A DNA stretch of 64,000 bases from JBGLNL01 sp046484125 (GCA_046484125.1 JAWOBX010000043.1:5283-69282); one strand, 5' to 3'. Counted from the stretch's first letter, positions 50,420 through 59,039 are shown. Program-made: numbers and translations. Notes: generated by a model from the letters alone, not told the origin.

Positions 50420-51469
50420 TTGAATAATAATGATTTCAAACTAAACCTCGCGGGTCTGGCTACGGCTATCGGCAGCATGCCCCATACCGATCCGGCTAAA
50501 GCGTGTGAAGTGGTAAGAGAATATCTACCCGACATCCCGGTATGGCCGCAACTGCCCAACAGGTCGTTTCTGGAGAATATGTATGTTCAGTACAGCGAAG
50601 GTCTGCCTGGCATCGTACTGAGTGAAGAAAGAATTCATATCGACCGCACCGTAGACCTCTCGGATCAGATGGAAGCGCTGTACGCGGCTTATATAGAGAA
50701 TGATCTGGACCGATATGCCGTTTCCAGAGAATATGCTCTGGGCCTGCATGAATTCTTAAATATGAAGCTGGATTCGGCGAGGGCGGTTAAGGGTCAGGTG
50801 ACCGGCCCTGTCAGCTTTGGCCTGACGGTTACCGATCAGGATCGCCGTCCCACACTGTATGATGAGACGCTGGCGGACGCAATAGCCTTTCATCTCCGCC
50901 TGAAAGCGGCGTGGATGGAAAGGGAGCTGGCTAAGTTATCGCCGAATACAATCGTTTTTCTCGATGAGCCGTATCTGGCGTCTCTGGGTTCCGCCTTCGT
51001 AGCAATCGACAATGAAATTGTCATCAGGCTCACCAACGAAGCGTTGGGTGGTATACGGGGCCTGAAGGGGATGCATTGTTGCGGCAACACCGACTGGTCT
51101 GTTCTGATGGCAACCGAAATAGATATACTCAATTTCGACGCGTATACTCATGGTGAGGCACTGGTGCTCTATCCCTCCGCAGTGCGGGAATTTCTTGATC
51201 GTGGTGGCATACTGGCATGGGGTATAGTTCCCAGTGACGAAACAGAGGTGGCCGGGGTTACTGCAAGTGGCCTGATAGACAGGTTGTCGGAATTGATGGA
51301 TTACCTGACTGGAAAGGGTGTCGACCGTGAGGCGCTCGCGAAGCAGTGCCTGATAACTCCGTCATGTGGTGCTGGTTCTCTTTCGGAGGGGGCCGCAGAG
51401 TCGGTGTTGAAGCTGACTGAGGAGGTCTCCTCTCAATTCAGAAATTCAAAAAGACTTGGTGGCGGATAA
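50420..51469 (+). CDS. Core MetE-like methionine synthase (UROD/MetE superfamily)
   Basis: A 349-residue protein matching only the C-terminal catalytic barrel of cobalamin-independent methionine synthase. ATAIGSMPHTDPAKACEVV near the start is typical of the superfamily. Zinc ligands can be seen as a His-x-Cys in GMHCCGNTDW (about residue 212) and the late Cys in TPSCGAGSL (about 316); VFLDEPYLASLG fits the conserved acidic loop. There is no N-terminal folate-binding half. Short MetE forms of this kind are known folate-independent methionine synthases; the Dehalococcoides one takes its methyl group from the corrinoid iron-sulfur protein. TTG 50420 with TGAGG 8 nt upstream is the likely start. 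Neighbours mtnP and sahH support a role in methionine recycling. Confidence 0.78.
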   Translation: MNNNDFKLNLAGLATAIGSMPHTDPAKACEVVREYLPDIPVWPQLPNRSFLENMYVQYSEGLPGIVLSEERIHIDRTVDLSDQMEALYAAYIENDLDRYAVSREYALGLHEFLNMKLDSARAVKGQVTGPVSFGLTVTDQDRRPTLYDETLADAIAFHLRLKAAWMERELAKLSPNTIVFLDEPYLASLGSAFVAIDNEIVIRLTNEALGGIRGLKGMHCCGNTDWSVLMATEIDILNFDAYTHGEALVLYPSAVREFLDRGGILAWGIVPSDETEVAGVTASGLIDRLSELMDYLTGKGVDREALAKQCLITPSCGAGSLSEGAAESVLKLTEEVSSQFRNSKRLGGG

Positions 51470-51470
51470 A

Positions 51471-53111
51471 ATGGACCTTGATATCATCGGAATAGGCTCG
51501 GCTTTAGTAGACATAACTATTGAAGTTGATGATAAATTCCTGGATGCTGAGGGATTACCCAAGGGCGGGATGACTCTGGTTGAAGCGGATCGGTCAAAGG
51601 AATTACAGCAAAAGCTTAAAGGTATGACCAGAGAGATCTCGCCGGGCGGGGCTACAGCCAATGTCATGGCCTCGTTTGCCCATTGTGGGGGAAGGGCGGG
51701 ATTTATTGGCAAGGTTGGCCGCGATGAGATGGGAGCGTATTTCGAGCAGGAGACGGAGGCGGTCGGGGTGAAGTTTGTGAAGCTGGTATCGGAAAGCTCG
51801 CCTACAGGTATCGGCCTGACACTGATAACTCCCGATAGGCAGCGGACGTTTGCCACCAATCTCGGGGCGGCCGTAGAGCTTTCACCGGCTGACCTTTCAG
51901 AAGAACTTCTAAATCAGGCGCACATTCTGCACCTGGAGGCGTACCTGGTTTTTAACCGGGAGCTTATGGATTTCATTCTGAGTACGGCCAGGGCAAATGG
52001 CCAGAGGATCTCTATGGACCTATCCTCATTTGATACGGTGAAAGAAAATCTGGAATACCTGGAGAGGATAGTAAAAGATCATCTCGATATAGTTTTTGCC
52101 AACGAGGATGAGAGCCTCGCCTTTACAGGGCTCGCGACGAGGGAATCACTTGGTGTCCTTTCCCGCCTGTGTGAGATCGCTGTTGTCAAGGAGGGGGCTC
52201 TGGGTTCCCATATAGCCAATGGTGCGCATCGTGTTTTTCTACCCGCGGAAAAGGCATGGGTTGTAGATACCAACGGGGCTGGAGACGCCTATGCGGGAGC
52301 GGTTTTATATGGGTTGAGTCAGGGTATGAGCGTATCAACCTGTGGGCGTATTGGTACCAGAGCGGGTGGGCTGATTGTTGGCCAGAGAGGAGCAAGGTCG
52401 ACGCCTGATAACGCCAGGTTCCTGCGTGACTTTGCTGAAGAACTGGGTATGCTGATGTTGAGACGGCTTCAGTCGGGAAGCCTCACACCAGAGCTAGTGG
52501 TGGGGGTGGGGGAGGAAATCGCCTCTTTTCATGAGAAGGCGGCTGTATGTGAGGAACCGGACAAATATGGTAGCCCCGAATGGGTCGGAGCGGCTGTGGC
52601 GGAGGTTTTCAGCGAGTTAGAAGATTATGTGGGAAAAACCATTGAAGAGGAGCAGTACAGCGCGTTGAGGAGCTACATGGAGGGGTTCCTGGAAGATAAA
52701 GACCGTCTAATGGAGAGCCGGGTTGAGCAGGGGAGAATAATCTCCTGCCACGGTGAATTGCATACCGAACATATCTGTCTGGGAGATTCGGTTACCATCC
52801 TTGACTGCCTGGAGTTCGACGATCGATTCAGCTACAGTGATCCGGCTTACGATCTGGGTTTACTGACAATGGAACTCGGTTTCCATGGCCGTTCGGACTT
52901 GGAAGAGGTGCTGGAAAGGTCGTATGTAGAGAGTTCGGACGATAGACAGATTATAGAGATGTTGCCGTTCTATAAAATATATCATGCTCTGGTCAGGGGC
53001 AAATATACCAGTTTCCGCCTTGAAGATGAGGATATATCGAAGGAAGAGAGGGAGACTGTTATTGATACTTCAAGGCACTATTTCGAACTGGCTTGTTCTT
53101 ATCTGCCCTGA
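51471..53111 (+). CDS. Fusion: PfkB-type adenosine-kinase-like domain plus aminoglycoside phosphotransferase-like C-lobe
   Basis: A 546-residue two-domain protein. Residues 1-330 are a PfkB sugar/nucleoside kinase of adenosine-kinase type: IIGIGSALVDITIEVDDKFL, GGATANVMASFAHCGG, GKVGRDEMGAYF and the catalytic DTNGAGDAYAGAVLYGL (Asp near 268). Residues about 335-546 match the C-terminal part of COG2187 aminoglycoside-phosphotransferase-like proteins: GSLTPELVVGVGEEIASFHE, CHGELHTEHICLGDSV near 426, ILDCLEFDDRFSYSDPAYDL near 445. The N-lobe with the ATP loop of that kinase is missing, and the catalytic HGD reads HGE. ATG 51471 is one base after the previous stop. The first domain could turn SahH-derived adenosine into AMP; the role of the second is unknown. 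Confidence 0.8.
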   Translation: MDLDIIGIGSALVDITIEVDDKFLDAEGLPKGGMTLVEADRSKELQQKLKGMTREISPGGATANVMASFAHCGGRAGFIGKVGRDEMGAYFEQETEAVGVKFVKLVSESSPTGIGLTLITPDRQRTFATNLGAAVELSPADLSEELLNQAHILHLEAYLVFNRELMDFILSTARANGQRISMDLSSFDTVKENLEYLERIVKDHLDIVFANEDESLAFTGLATRESLGVLSRLCEIAVVKEGALGSHIANGAHRVFLPAEKAWVVDTNGAGDAYAGAVLYGLSQGMSVSTCGRIGTRAGGLIVGQRGARSTPDNARFLRDFAEELGMLMLRRLQSGSLTPELVVGVGEEIASFHEKAAVCEEPDKYGSPEWVGAAVAEVFSELEDYVGKTIEEEQYSALRSYMEGFLEDKDRLMESRVEQGRIISCHGELHTEHICLGDSVTILDCLEFDDRFSYSDPAYDLGLLTMELGFHGRSDLEEVLERSYVESSDDRQIIEMLPFYKIYHALVRGKYTSFRLEDEDISKEERETVIDTSRHYFELACSYLP

Positions 53112-53198
53112 GCAGGCATGTTGAACAGGCCTCATGTTTTGTTGCGCCATGAAAACGGTAGGAGATTCAGGCCGCTTAAGATCACAAGGGGGAAGTCA

Positions 53199-53903
53199 GT
53201 GAAAAGGTTGATTTTAATTATTGCTGTTTGTATAGCCCTGGTGCTGGCGTTGCCGGGTTGCGGCGACGACGATGACTCGGACGGTTCGGGGTTTGAAATA
53301 GCGGCTTCCGGGGCAGTAGCACTCATCGATTCACATATCAGTAGTGTGATTAGCGACATGGAAGTGGTCGCAATGACAAGCGAGATCAAATCGGGCGACT
53401 GGGAGCGCATGGAGCCGCTGCTTGCCGAATTGAAGCAGGACGAAATTCCGGCTGTGTTGTGGTTTGTGCTACCGGACGGTTCATACTTTACTGTAGAAAA
53501 AGGTAAGGTGGACGAGAACCTCTCGGACCGATCATATTTTCCCGGCCTGATGGATGGCAGGAACCAGATAAGCGGGCTTTTGACTAGTAAATCGACGGGT
53601 AAGAAGATGTTTGTTGCTGCCGTTCCGGTATGGTCCGATGGGGAGGTTATCGGGGGGTTGGGTGCCTCTGTTCTCTTGGACGGTTTGAGCGGGGTCTTGA
53701 CCAGTGAGCTGCAACTGCCGTCCGACATGTTTTTCTATGTAACAGACGAAAGCGGTAAGGTGGCCCTGCATTCAAATACGGCTTTGATTATGGAAGAAAG
53801 TTCTGATATAGAAAATGGCCGTGTTGTGGCCACAAAAAAATCAGAGCTGATGGGCTGGAATTTCGCGCTGGCTTATATGACGGAAGACGCCAGCCTGGAT
53901 TGA
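53199..53903 (+). CDS. Lipoprotein with Cache-type sensor domain
   Basis: A 234-residue exported lipoprotein. The signal peptide is RLILIIAVCIALVLALPGCG with lipobox LPGC near residue 19, followed by an Asp-rich linker (CGDDDDSDGSG). The rest resembles a single Cache/PAS-like extracellular sensor domain: a long helix (ALIDSHISSVISDMEVVAMT), FVLPDGSYFTVEKGKVDENL, SDRSYFPGLMDGRNQISGLL and KKMFVAAVPVWSDGEVIGGL follow the standard pattern. No signalling output domain is attached, so it may be a binding protein. GTG 53199 is preferred over the upstream frame because AGGGGG precedes it and the signal peptide starts there. Confidence 0.82.
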   Translation: MKRLILIIAVCIALVLALPGCGDDDDSDGSGFEIAASGAVALIDSHISSVISDMEVVAMTSEIKSGDWERMEPLLAELKQDEIPAVLWFVLPDGSYFTVEKGKVDENLSDRSYFPGLMDGRNQISGLLTSKSTGKKMFVAAVPVWSDGEVIGGLGASVLLDGLSGVLTSELQLPSDMFFYVTDESGKVALHSNTALIMEESSDIENGRVVATKKSELMGWNFALAYMTEDASLD

Positions 53904-54004
53904 AGTAAAACTCTGGTTGTTTCGGGTATCGGAGTGAGTATTTCCTGAATTGGGCACTTGAGAGTGCCTGTAGTTGTAACCCTTTTCACCCGGTTTTGTC
54001 AGGT

Positions 54005-54868
54005 ATGAGGATTGATCTACACATACACACGGGAACCGGATCGGATGGAAACCTCTCGGTGGAAGAGGTTCTGGCCGAGGCAGCTCGTAGAGGTATTGAT
54101 TTACTGTCAGTAACCGATCATGATTCCATTGATTGCCAGGAAACGGCTTCGCGGCTGGCAGAAGAATACGGTATAGTATACATAACCGGCGTCGAATTAA
54201 ATGTCTCCTTCGAGTATCCGGGAAGAAAGCTGGTCTCGCTGGATTTCCTGGGTTACAATTTCGATCATGACAACCAGGAATTGAAAGAGAAGCTCGAGGA
54301 GATACGCCGGCATCGCCAGTCAAGGGCTCTCAGGATTATGGAGAACTTGAATGCCGAATTTAACTCTGAATGGCTTGAAGAGTTAACCGGAGAGGATATG
54401 GAAGCGATTCAGGCCAGCGTGGATGGTTCATTCGGCCGGCCGCATATCGCCGATTACCTTATCACCAGAGGCATCGTACAGAATAGACAGGAGGCTTTCG
54501 ATAAGTATCTGGTCAAGTGCGATGTGCCCAAATATCCGCTCAGGCTGTCCGAGGCTTCAAGGTTGATCAGGGGTGCTGGTGGGGTGATCGTGCTTGCCCA
54601 TCCCAATGATCCCGGCGGGACTTCGCTTGTGAACATAACGTCCCGCCTGGAAGAACAGGGAAAAATAATCGAGGAATATATGCTGGAATATATAGACGGT
54701 GTAGAATGCTGGCATCCCCGTCATGATGGAAAAACTGTTGAATACTATGTGGATTTTTGCAAAAGACATAAGCTCCTGATGACGGGTGGCAGCGATTGTC
54801 ATCAGAAACCGATCATTATGGGAACTATGCCTGTACCGGATTATGTCGCCGAGATTTTACCGGTATGA
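54005..54868 (+). CDS. PHP domain phosphoesterase (RNase AM/TrpH-like)
   Basis: A 287-residue PHP-domain protein (COG0613). Metal ligands are in RIDLHIHTGTGSDG (HxH at residues 5-7), LLSVTDHDSID (about 36-46), ITGVELNVSFEY, GRPHIADYLI (about 143), VIVLAHPNDPGG (about 198) and TGGSDCHQKP at the end. The family includes nucleoside 3',5'-bisphosphate phosphatases and the 5'-3' exonuclease RNase AM, so the enzyme may clean up 3',5'-phosphoadenosine or RNA 5' ends. ATG 54005 is three codons inside the open frame and begins the conserved domain. The GNAT gene follows after 4 bp. Confidence 0.9.
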   Translation: MRIDLHIHTGTGSDGNLSVEEVLAEAARRGIDLLSVTDHDSIDCQETASRLAEEYGIVYITGVELNVSFEYPGRKLVSLDFLGYNFDHDNQELKEKLEEIRRHRQSRALRIMENLNAEFNSEWLEELTGEDMEAIQASVDGSFGRPHIADYLITRGIVQNRQEAFDKYLVKCDVPKYPLRLSEASRLIRGAGGVIVLAHPNDPGGTSLVNITSRLEEQGKIIEEYMLEYIDGVECWHPRHDGKTVEYYVDFCKRHKLLMTGGSDCHQKPIIMGTMPVPDYVAEILPV

Positions 54869-54872
54869 GAAG

Positions 54873-55787
54873 ATGAAACTCACGCTTGACAGGAAGACGA
54901 AAACAATCGAGTACACGGAGAGGCATCCTTCCATTGAAGTAAAGCGGCTTACCAGCAGGGGAGAGATGTTGTCGTATATTGAGACAAATCGTTGCCATGC
55001 GGTGACCGCTTTTGCTCATCTGGATGCGAGCTTTCCGGAGATAGCGAGATGGCATGCCGCTACTGATGGAGAGCGGTTCGCGCTCTGTCTTATAGCCAAA
55101 GGGCTCTTTCCGACTTATATATTCACCATGGGCGACGCTGAGATGCTGGGGCTTCTGGTCGAATCAATAGGAATGCCGGGCAGGGCTTTTTTCACCTGTG
55201 AGGCGGAACACCTGGAGACCTTGAGGAACATCTACCAAATAGAGTGGCATCTCTCTATGAAAAGGATGATGGTTACCGAGGGTGAATTTACGCCGGTGGC
55301 AGAAAAAGCAACAAGATTGCGGCCGGCTCAGGTGGCGGAGATCAATGCCCTTTACGCTCAGGAGAAGGCCAGCAATTTTACCTCGGCTCAAATCAGGAGA
55401 GGAGCGTTTCATGGTATCTGGCGGGATGGTCAATTGGTTGCGGTTGCCGGTACTCATTTCATTGTTCCTACTTACGGTATCGCCTATTTAGGGAATGTTT
55501 TGACCCACCCGCAGTATCGAAACCAGGGGCTCGCTACCACATGTGTCAGTTCGGTTACCACGGAGCTTCTAAAAACCTGCTCGGAGGTAGTATTGAATGT
55601 TGAGCCGTATAATCTGCCTGCGATAAGAACCTATACGGGCCTGGGATATAGGGATAAAGGTCAAGTGGTAGAAGGCTCGGGGCATCGAAAGAGCTTCGTA
55701 AGTGTTATAATAAGCAACATGTGTCGAAAATTTGGGTTGTTACCAAAATACGAGGAAAGGATGGAACCAGATGGAGAAAGCGCGTGA
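54873..55787 (+). CDS. GNAT family N-acetyltransferase
   Basis: A 304-residue protein with a C-terminal GNAT domain. Motif A is seen in IAYLGNVLTHPQYRNQGLAT with TTCVSSVTTELLKTC (residues about 205-240), which includes the acetyl-CoA pyrophosphate loop (R/Q-x-x-G-x-A as RNQGLA), and NVEPYNLPAIRTYTGLGYRD near 250-270 is the closing motif. The first 130 residues are a separate, less conserved helical/beta region, perhaps a degenerate second GNAT fold. ATG 54873 is chosen because it avoids a long overlap with the PHP gene. The end overlaps the sahH start by 17 nt. Substrate unknown. Confidence 0.87.
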   Translation: MKLTLDRKTKTIEYTERHPSIEVKRLTSRGEMLSYIETNRCHAVTAFAHLDASFPEIARWHAATDGERFALCLIAKGLFPTYIFTMGDAEMLGLLVESIGMPGRAFFTCEAEHLETLRNIYQIEWHLSMKRMMVTEGEFTPVAEKATRLRPAQVAEINALYAQEKASNFTSAQIRRGAFHGIWRDGQLVAVAGTHFIVPTYGIAYLGNVLTHPQYRNQGLATTCVSSVTTELLKTCSEVVLNVEPYNLPAIRTYTGLGYRDKGQVVEGSGHRKSFVSVIISNMCRKFGLLPKYEERMEPDGESA

Positions 55788-57036
55788 ATATGATGTAAAG
55801 GACATGGCTCTCGCCGATGAGGGAATGTCAAATATCGAGTGGGCGGCTAACGAGATGCCGGTACTCCGGTTGATAAGGAGCCGATTCGAGCAGGAAAAGC
55901 CACTCAAAGGCGTGAGAATTGCCGGCTGCCTGCATATTACGACTGAGACGGCTAACCTCGCTTTGACATTGCAGGCCGGTGGGGCCGAAGTGGCTTTGTG
56001 CGCGTCGAATCCGTTGAGCACTCAGGATACCGCGGCGGCGGCGCTGGTTAAGGCTGGAGTGCCGACGTTTGCCATTAAAGGCGAGGATGACCAGATCTAC
56101 TATAACCACATTAACGCGAACCTTGATCGAAAACCCCATATCACCATGGATGACGGATGTGACCTGGTGGCCACTGTTCACAAGAACCGCAGGGAATGCC
56201 TGGATGACATAGTGGGAGGCACTGAAGAGACAACCACAGGGGTAATCCGCCTGAGAAGCATGGAGAATCAGGGGAAACTGATGTATCCCATAGTCGCTGT
56301 GAATGATGCCAATACCAAGCATCTGTTCGATAACAGGTATGGTACGGGACAAAGCACCGTGGATGGCATTACCAGGGCGACAAATATTCTCTGGGCGGGG
56401 AAAAAGGTGATTGTAGTGGGATATGGCTGGTGTGGACGTGGAATTGCCATGCGTGCCAGGGGAATGGGCGCGCATGTAGTGGTAACAGAAGTGGACCCGA
56501 TTCGAGCTCTGGAGGCCGTGCTGGATGGTTATGAGGTGATGACTATCATGGAGGCCGCAAGGCTCGGAGATATATTCATAACGGTTACCGGTGACTGGCA
56601 CTGCCTGGATAAACAGCATTTCGATGTTATGAAAGACGGGGCGATCGTGGCGAACAGCGGCCACTTCAATGTGGAGATTGATATACCGGCTCTGGAATCC
56701 ATGGCGAAGGAGAAGAGGAAACCGCGGCAATTCGTGGATGAGTATGTTTTGCCCGACGGCCGCCGATTGATGCTGCTTGGTGAGGGAAGGCTTATAAACC
56801 TGGCGGCGGCAGAGGGGCACCCCGCAAGCGTTATGGATATGAGCTTCGCCAATCAGGCGCTGTGTGCCGAGTACATGGTGAAGAATAGCAAGGACCTTCA
56901 GAAAAAGGTCTATGGCGTTCCTGAAGACATAGATAAAGAAGTCGGCCGGTTGAAGTTGCAGGCGATGGGAATTAAGATCGATACGCTTACCGTGGAGCAG
57001 GAGGAATATCTGGGAAGCTGGGAAAGCGGCACATAG
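55771..57036 (+). CDS. ahcY: S-adenosylhomocysteine hydrolase
   Basis: A 421-residue SahH, which splits S-adenosylhomocysteine into homocysteine and adenosine. EWAANEMPVLRLIRSRF near the start, GCLHITTETANLALTLQAGG (about 45-64), TMDDGCDLVATVHKN (about 128-142), EETTTGVIRLRSM, the NAD motif VIVVGYGWCGRGIAMRARGM (about 214-233) and the NSGHFNVEID segment near 294 are all conserved. It lacks the long insert of eukaryotic and many proteobacterial enzymes, as in archaeal/thermophile-type forms. It overlaps the GNAT gene and completes the island: its homocysteine could feed the core MetE and its adenosine the PfkB kinase domain. Confidence 0.97.
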   Translation: MEKAREYDVKDMALADEGMSNIEWAANEMPVLRLIRSRFEQEKPLKGVRIAGCLHITTETANLALTLQAGGAEVALCASNPLSTQDTAAAALVKAGVPTFAIKGEDDQIYYNHINANLDRKPHITMDDGCDLVATVHKNRRECLDDIVGGTEETTTGVIRLRSMENQGKLMYPIVAVNDANTKHLFDNRYGTGQSTVDGITRATNILWAGKKVIVVGYGWCGRGIAMRARGMGAHVVVTEVDPIRALEAVLDGYEVMTIMEAARLGDIFITVTGDWHCLDKQHFDVMKDGAIVANSGHFNVEIDIPALESMAKEKRKPRQFVDEYVLPDGRRLMLLGEGRLINLAAAEGHPASVMDMSFANQALCAEYMVKNSKDLQKKVYGVPEDIDKEVGRLKLQAMGIKIDTLTVEQEEYLGSWESGT

Positions 57037-57061
57037 CTCAGAGGGCCTGCAAAAAGGTGGG

Positions 57062-57164
57062 TTAAGTAACCTCTTCAGTAAGAGGTTACTTTGGGGGATG
57101 TCCCCCAGCTTTAAAGGTCCCCATGATTGGGGGACTTAGGGAGTTGATCAGAGGTTCCTTAAGA
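57062..57164 (+). repeat. MITE-like intergenic repeat, best-preserved terminal repeats
   Basis: Starts TTAAGTAACCTCTTCAGTAA and ends GATCAGAGGTTCCTTAAG; the end, read on the complement, is CTTAAGGAACCTCTGATC, so the two ends match over about 13 bp. Inside are the hairpins AAGTAACCTCTT/AAGAGGTTACTT (loop CAG T region), GGGGGATGTCCCCC and CCCCATGATTGGGG. It lies between sahH and gatC. Confidence 0.88.
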
Positions 57165-57248
57165 ACAAAACTGCCGGCGGGCAGGTAGCGTAGGTTCAAT
57201 GTAACCTGCGCTATTCATATAACTGATTATAGACAGCGGAGTGTTGAA

Positions 57249-57536
57249 ATGATGCTCGATCGTCAAGAAGTGGAAAGAATCGCGCTGCTCGCCCGATTGG
57301 GAATCAGTGAAGAGGAGGCGGAAAGGTTTCGTGAGCAGCTTTCCGATATCCTGGAGAATTTCGAGGTTCTCAGAGAGGTTAATACAACCAGCGTCTTGCC
57401 GACATCCCAGGCAACAGGATTGGAAAATGTGGTTAGTGAGGACAGATGTCAATCATCCCTGTTACAGGACGAGATACTGGCAAATGCGCCCCAGGTGGAA
57501 GAAGGTTTCTTACGCATAAAAGCGGTTATGGAGTGA
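57249..57536 (+). CDS. gatC: Aspartyl/glutamyl-tRNA amidotransferase subunit C
   Basis: A 95-residue GatC, the small stabilising subunit of the GatCAB amidotransferase that makes Gln-tRNA and Asn-tRNA by transamidation. LDRQEVERIALLARLGISEE, FREQLSDILENFEVLREVNT and DEILANAPQVEEGFLRIKAV follow the family pattern over the whole length. gatA lies downstream but is separated by an acyl-CoA synthetase-like gene, an unusual order. gatB is not found in the window. Confidence 0.94.
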   Translation: MMLDRQEVERIALLARLGISEEEAERFREQLSDILENFEVLREVNTTSVLPTSQATGLENVVSEDRCQSSLLQDEILANAPQVEEGFLRIKAVME

Positions 57537-57551
57537 TTGGCGGGGTGACCG

Positions 57552-59039
57552 ATGAGGACAGCAGAACAGGTTAAGAATAGTACAATAGAGCGGCTCGATT
57601 ACCTCTTTAATCCACGCTCAGTGGCCGTCATTGGCGCGTCAAATACATTCGGAAAGTGGGGCTTCAATATCTTCAATCATGTTTTGGCCTCGGCTCCGGA
57701 ACGGCGTGTGTACCCGGTTAATGTCAGCGCGTCTGAGGTCATTGGTTTTAAGGCTTCGGCGCATATTACCGATATCCATGATGAGATAGACCTCGCGGTA
57801 GTGACTGTTCCGCCGGAACAGGTTATAGATGCGTTGAGAGAGTGCGTCGCAAAAGGTGTAAAGGTAGCTGAGGTGATAACGGCGGGATTCGAAGAAACAG
57901 GGGCTGATGGTGAACGCCTGCAAAAACAGATGCTGGAGATTGCGGGCAGCGGAGGTATGCGGCTGGTTGGCCCCAACTCCATGGGCCACCTGAGTACTCA
58001 GTTCGATTTCTACACTACGCCATGGATTACAGGAACTCCAAAAGGGGGAATCGGGCTCATTTCTCAGAGCGGGAACTTCGGTATAAATATCGTCCGGAAG
58101 GGCATGGAGACGCAGCTGGGATTCAGCAAGTTCATTTCGTCGGGAAACGAGGCCGATTTGACGCTGGAGGATTACCTCGAATATCTGGGCCAGGATGACG
58201 ATACAGAAGTGATAATTGCCTATATTGAGGGGCTGCGTCGGGGGAGAAGGTTTTTCGAGCTGTCCAGGGAGATAACAAAACACAAGCCGATAGTTGTTCT
58301 GAAGGCGGGAAGGACAGCATCGGGAGCAAGAGCGGTTAAATCCCACACCGCGGCGCTTTCCGGATCGGACAGGATATATGAGGCGGCGTTTAGACAGGCC
58401 GGTGTAATCAGGGTAAACGAGGTTGATGAGATGCTCGATGTGGCCGGAGCACTGATACGCCAGCCTTTGCCGAAGGGGAGGCGTGTAGGAATACTGACGG
58501 GGGGAGGGGGGCCGGGGGTAATCGCCACTGACGCATGCGAAAGACTGGGCCTGGAGATAGCCGCCGTTTCAGAAGGGACATTACAAAAGCTGGATTCGAT
58601 ACTGCCTCCCCGCTGGCCACGCACGAATCCGGTTGATATGGTCGGAGAAACCAATCTCACGTACCCCTGCCTTCTGGCGCTGATGGAAGATGATAATGTT
58701 GACGCGGTGATTTCACTGGCTGTGGGCTTCGCTGACGCCATTAAAACAATCGTAATGGGATACATGCAAACAGATGTCTATACTGAGGTAGACCAATTCA
58801 TAGAGCAGGAGGGTAGACGCGAACTGGAACAGCTTAAACGAGTCATCGAGCTTATGGATACACTTCACAAACCTGTTTTCTTCTTCCCTCCCTCTGGTAT
58901 AGAGGAATTCCGTACTTTACAGTTTCTCCGGGAGAACGGGGTGCTTACTTATCCAAGTACGGAGAGAGGTGTGAGGGCTCTGGCTCGACTGGTTGAATAC
59001 AGTGATTACCTTGGTGGATTGGAGGGGTCGGAACAGTGA
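57552..59039 (+). CDS. ADP-forming acyl-CoA synthetase alpha-subunit-like protein
   Basis: A 495-residue protein of the NDP-forming acyl-CoA synthetase family (alpha part). Order: CoA-binding Rossmann domain (residues about 15-140, SVAVIGASNTFGKWGFNIFN), first succinyl-CoA-ligase-like domain (GLISQSGNFGINIVRKGMET) and the second (about 305-480). The phosphorylated active-site His is in VKSHTAALSGSDRIYEAAFR near residue 259. The ATP-grasp beta subunit is not fused and not adjacent, so it would need a partner in trans. Such enzymes make ATP from acyl-CoA in anaerobes. It sits between gatC and gatA, overlapping gatA by 4 nt. Confidence 0.88.
   Translation: MRTAEQVKNSTIERLDYLFNPRSVAVIGASNTFGKWGFNIFNHVLASAPERRVYPVNVSASEVIGFKASAHITDIHDEIDLAVVTVPPEQVIDALRECVAKGVKVAEVITAGFEETGADGERLQKQMLEIAGSGGMRLVGPNSMGHLSTQFDFYTTPWITGTPKGGIGLISQSGNFGINIVRKGMETQLGFSKFISSGNEADLTLEDYLEYLGQDDDTEVIIAYIEGLRRGRRFFELSREITKHKPIVVLKAGRTASGARAVKSHTAALSGSDRIYEAAFRQAGVIRVNEVDEMLDVAGALIRQPLPKGRRVGILTGGGGPGVIATDACERLGLEIAAVSEGTLQKLDSILPPRWPRTNPVDMVGETNLTYPCLLALMEDDNVDAVISLAVGFADAIKTIVMGYMQTDVYTEVDQFIEQEGRRELEQLKRVIELMDTLHKPVFFFPPSGIEEFRTLQFLRENGVLTYPSTERGVRALARLVEYSDYLGGLEGSEQ

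Noticed and set aside
55828..56820. 330-codon open frame antisense to sahH
   Set aside because: It lies wholly inside the well-conserved sahH gene and shows no recognisable domain.
57639..58346. 235-codon open frame antisense to the acyl-CoA synthetase
   Set aside because: Shadow of a conserved gene.
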